Shown: piece by piece, positions 34,190 through 36,860 of the stretch
How positions within the stretch are numbered: position 1 is the stretch's first letter
Layout: each line of letters opens with the position of its first letter
From: Akkermansiaceae bacterium
Lineage (GTDB): Bacteria > Verrucomicrobiota > Verrucomicrobiia > Verrucomicrobiales > Akkermansiaceae
Direction: 5' to 3'
Length of the DNA: 36,860 bases
Assembly (NCBI GenBank): GCA_903875675.1
Contig: CAIQXC010000431.1
Location: 1 to 36,860 of the forward strand
Position numbers and translations under genes: made by a program
Notes under the pieces: model-generated
Seen by the model: the letters and a program-made list of their open reading frames with translations, nothing else
The model's database searches: none
Told to the model about the DNA's origin: nothing

Positions 34190-36860
34190 TCACAAGCGGC
34201 CGACGACTTCCTCGATGCGCTTTTCGGAAACCTTGCCGGCACAGCGGACGTCAGGTGCGAAAAGCGAGACCCGGTATTCCTCTAACATCCAACCCGCTTC
34301 CCACAGGCGCACGTCTTCAGGGGCTGCAGTCCAGCGTCTGAACCACGGCAGCCAAAGCCGCCGCAAACGCTCCATTTTCTCCAAATCCTTGATCAGCGGT
34401 AACGACGAGAGCCGGCCCAGCCGAGAGCGAATCGCCTGCAAGCGCCGCGGATAATCGCGGAGCCGCTCAAACCCGGCACGCCACGCGAAATGCCCGCGCA
34501 ACAACCACGCCAGTTGCTCCTCGAGATCTTCCGCCACCGGCCCGAGGTTGCGGTCCTTGCGCTGCGCCAGAATCCACGCCCGCACCTCCGGCAAAATTTC
34601 CACGGCACCGTCCAGACTCTTGCCGACCACCGCAGCAGCCTCGTGCCAACGGCCCCGCGCCCGCTCGGTTAGCTCGCGGAATGCGTCGGGCGAACGAGGA
34701 AAAACCCCGCCAGCCGCCCCTTCCGCAGCTAACAATATCAACTCGTCAAGCGAGGTCCCTCCCGGCCCGAGCCGCGGCAGCTCGATCCTGGCCATCACAC
34801 CTAACGGAAATTTTTTTCGCAGGTAGGCAACCTGTTCCGGGTGGGCCAGCCACAATAGGCGGGCACCACCGCCGCGGTGGCTTTCGCCCGCTTCCCCGGC
34901 ACAGGTGAAGGCGCGCACGCCGACGGTTTTACCGTCGTCCACTAATGCCGGATAGGCCGCGCCTCCGGGCGTTTCGACCCGTTCCGGCAGCACCTCACCA
35001 TCCCAGGTGCTCATGCCGCGTCGTGCGACGTCGGCATTGGCAACGGCCTCGAAGCGCAGGCGCATCCGGTCTGAGAGATGCAATTTAAGGACGGCCACCT
35101 CCTCGCCCATGGCCAGTTCCTCTCCCTCGTCATCACAAACCCACACCTTGGTCACCAGTTCCGGCGGCAGTTTGCTAGAATCAAACTCGCCCGGTTCCAC
35201 CCGTGCCCCGTTGCGTTCCCGCACATAATCGCAGAGTGCCCGGGTGATCGACACATCTTTGGGCGCATATCTCCACAACTCCGCAAAGCCATCGGCCACC
35301 GCCGCAATCGGCTGGCAAATGCGCCGCAAATCCTTCGGCAGCGAACGCAATAATATCTCGGCCCGTTCGCGCAATGTGCCATCCACTCCCCAGCCCGGCA
35401 ACCAGTCCGGCAGCTTCGGCAATTGGTCCACATGCACGCCCAACGTCACCCCGTCGTCTCGCTCGCCAGCCGCCGCATGATAATACAACGCATATCCCTC
35501 GCCTTCGTGCATCAACTCGTCCGGAAACTGATCTAACCCCAAATCCGTCAGATCCTCGTCCATCACGTCAGCCACATCCAACATGATGGCCGCCTCGTTT
35601 TTTTCCAACCACTTATGAAAGGCCGCTGCGGTGTTGATATCGGCGGGAACCCGCTCCTCGAAAAACCGCAGGACCGCCTCATCACTCCACAAGCCGCCCG
35701 GCCGCCGCAGTTTTTGTTCGATGAGCACCAGGTCTTCCTTCATCTCCTTCATCCGCTCCAAAAACTGGCACTGCCGCCGCAAGCCCCCTCCCATCACTCC
35801 TTCACGCAAAAAGATCCCGTGCGCCGCCTTCGGATCCACCCGCCCGTAATGCACACGCCGCCCCGTCACCACCGGCAAACCACCGCACAGCACCGTCTGC
35901 TTCCCGTACACCGCCCCCTGCGCCTCATCCCAGTGCGCCTCACCAAATTTGCTAACACACAAGTGCGGGGCCACCTGCTCGACCCATTCCGGCTCGATGC
36001 GCGCCACTCGCCGGGCCCACAATCGCGAGGTCTCCACCAGCTCCATCCCTAACACCCATTCCCAACGCTTGCCCGCCCCGAACAACCCCGACCCCGGAAA
36101 AATAGCGAAAAATCCGCCTGCCGCGCTGCGGTACGTCTTGTTCTCCCGGTCCCACAGCCCGAACTGCCGAGGCACACCGGCCAGCAACGCTCGGTGAATG
36201 TTCGCATACGGTGCCCATGAGCCGGTCTCCTTGGCCAGCTTGCCTATATGGATTCGCCACTCGCTTTCTAGCAAATCCGCAAGTTCGTCGTGCACGTTCG
36301 CCCATTCCATCACCCGTCGTGCATTGAGAAATGCCGGCCCGGCAAACTTGCGCAACGCGTTGCGCTGCCACCCGCCCCGGCTGTCGCGGAATTTCGACAC
36401 ATCCTTCCACAGCCGCAATATCCCCATGAAATCACTATCGATGTCTTTCCACCGCTCGTGCGCCGTGTCCGCCTCCCGCTGCTTCTCCGCAGGACGTTCC
36501 TTCGGGTCGTTAGACTCCAGAATCGCCACGATCGGTAACACCTCCGCCAAACAATTCTCCTTGCGTGCCTCTAACAGCATCCGCCCGAGCCGAGGGTCAA
36601 CCGGCAGCCGCGCCATCTGACGCCCAAAATCAGTTAGCCCGCGAGCCTTGTCCAGCGCCCCCACTTCGCGCAGCGTCCGGTAGCCCTCTGCCACCGACTT
36701 CGGATTGGGTGGATCGAGAAACGGAAACTCCTCGATGTCCGGCAAATTCAACGATTTCATCCGCAAAATCACCCCGGCGAGAGAACTGCGCCGAATCTCC
36801 GGATCGGTGAACTCCGGCCGATCTAGCATTTCACTCTCCTCGCACAACCTCACACAAATC
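34190..36860 (-). CDS. hrpA: ATP-dependent RNA helicase HrpA-type, C-terminal part (5' end outside window)
   Basis: Open frame runs to the window edge; RLCEESEMLDRPEFTDPEIRRSSLAGVILRMKSLNLPDIEEFPFLDPPNPKSVAEGYRTLREVGAL (DEAH helicase HA2) followed by a long DUF3418-like C-terminus. Confidence 0.93.
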   Translation of the reverse strand, partial: ICVRLCEESEMLDRPEFTDPEIRRSSLAGVILRMKSLNLPDIEEFPFLDPPNPKSVAEGYRTLREVGALDKARGLTDFGRQMARLPVDPRLGRMLLEARKENCLAEVLPIVAILESNDPKERPAEKQREADTAHERWKDIDSDFMGILRLWKDVSKFRDSRGGWQRNALRKFAGPAFLNARRVMEWANVHDELADLLESEWRIHIGKLAKETGSWAPYANIHRALLAGVPRQFGLWDRENKTYRSAAGGFFAIFPGSGLFGAGKRWEWVLGMELVETSRLWARRVARIEPEWVEQVAPHLCVSKFGEAHWDEAQGAVYGKQTVLCGGLPVVTGRRVHYGRVDPKAAHGIFLREGVMGGGLRRQCQFLERMKEMKEDLVLIEQKLRRPGGLWSDEAVLRFFEERVPADINTAAAFHKWLEKNEAAIMLDVADVMDEDLTDLGLDQFPDELMHEGEGYALYYHAAAGERDDGVTLGVHVDQLPKLPDWLPGWGVDGTLRERAEILLRSLPKDLRRICQPIAAVADGFAELWRYAPKDVSITRALCDYVRERNGARVEPGEFDSSKLPPELVTKVWVCDDEGEELAMGEEVAVLKLHLSDRMRLRFEAVANADVARRGMSTWDGEVLPERVETPGGAAYPALVDDGKTVGVRAFTCAGEAGESHRGGGARLLWLAHPEQVAYLRKKFPLGVMARIELPRLGPGGTSLDELILLAAEGAAGGVFPRSPDAFRELTERARGRWHEAAAVVGKSLDGAVEILPEVRAWILAQRKDRNLGPVAEDLEEQLAWLLRGHFAWRAGFERLRDYPRRLQAIRSRLGRLSSLPLIKDLEKMERLRRLWLPWFRRWTAAPEDVRLWEAGWMLEEYRVSLFAPDVRCAGKVSEKRIEEVVGRL

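Noticed and set aside
1-36860. CRISPR arrays, tRNA or rRNA genes
   Set aside because: No regularly spaced direct repeats of CRISPR size and no tRNA/rRNA-like sequence noticed on reading; tRNAscan/Infernal not run.

Overview
The window has two parts. (A) Positions 1 to about 20,640 are the late (lysis, head, tail) half of a Mu-like transposable-type prophage with a probably non-contractile tail. In order it carries an HTH/excisionase-like gene, holin-like gene, M15-type endolysin, small genes of the Mu gp25-27 region, gp28-like large terminase, gp29/DUF935 portal, gpI-like protease with a likely nested scaffold, decoration protein, major capsid, gp36/DUF1320-like protein, gpF-like minor head protein, morphogenesis protein, tail tube, repeat-rich surface protein, tape measure, hub-like tail protein, a glycosyltransferase-like protein and a tail fibre. 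No transposase or left end is visible. (B) Positions about 20,790-36,860 are host sequence: a decayed nuclease-like gene, htpG, and a propionate/methylmalonyl-CoA (Wood-Werkman type) cluster (epimerase, carboxyltransferase, OadG-like subunit, biotin carrier, CoA-transferase, mutA, mutB), followed by a hypothetical gene, a PEP-CTERM SUMF1-domain protein and the 3' part of an hrpA-type helicase. Host affiliation looks Verrucomicrobia/PVC-like, but this is inference only. The most unusual signal is in the spacers. Several contain short 'word' repeats and hairpins not explained by genes. Two similar composites, each a GC-rich hairpin followed by a CCTTCAY tract, lie directly after the major capsid and tail-tube genes. 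A 33-bp sequence with only 2 mismatches is shared, inverted, between a phage coding region and the mutA-mutB spacer. No database searches or computations were run; all family calls are from reading the translations.
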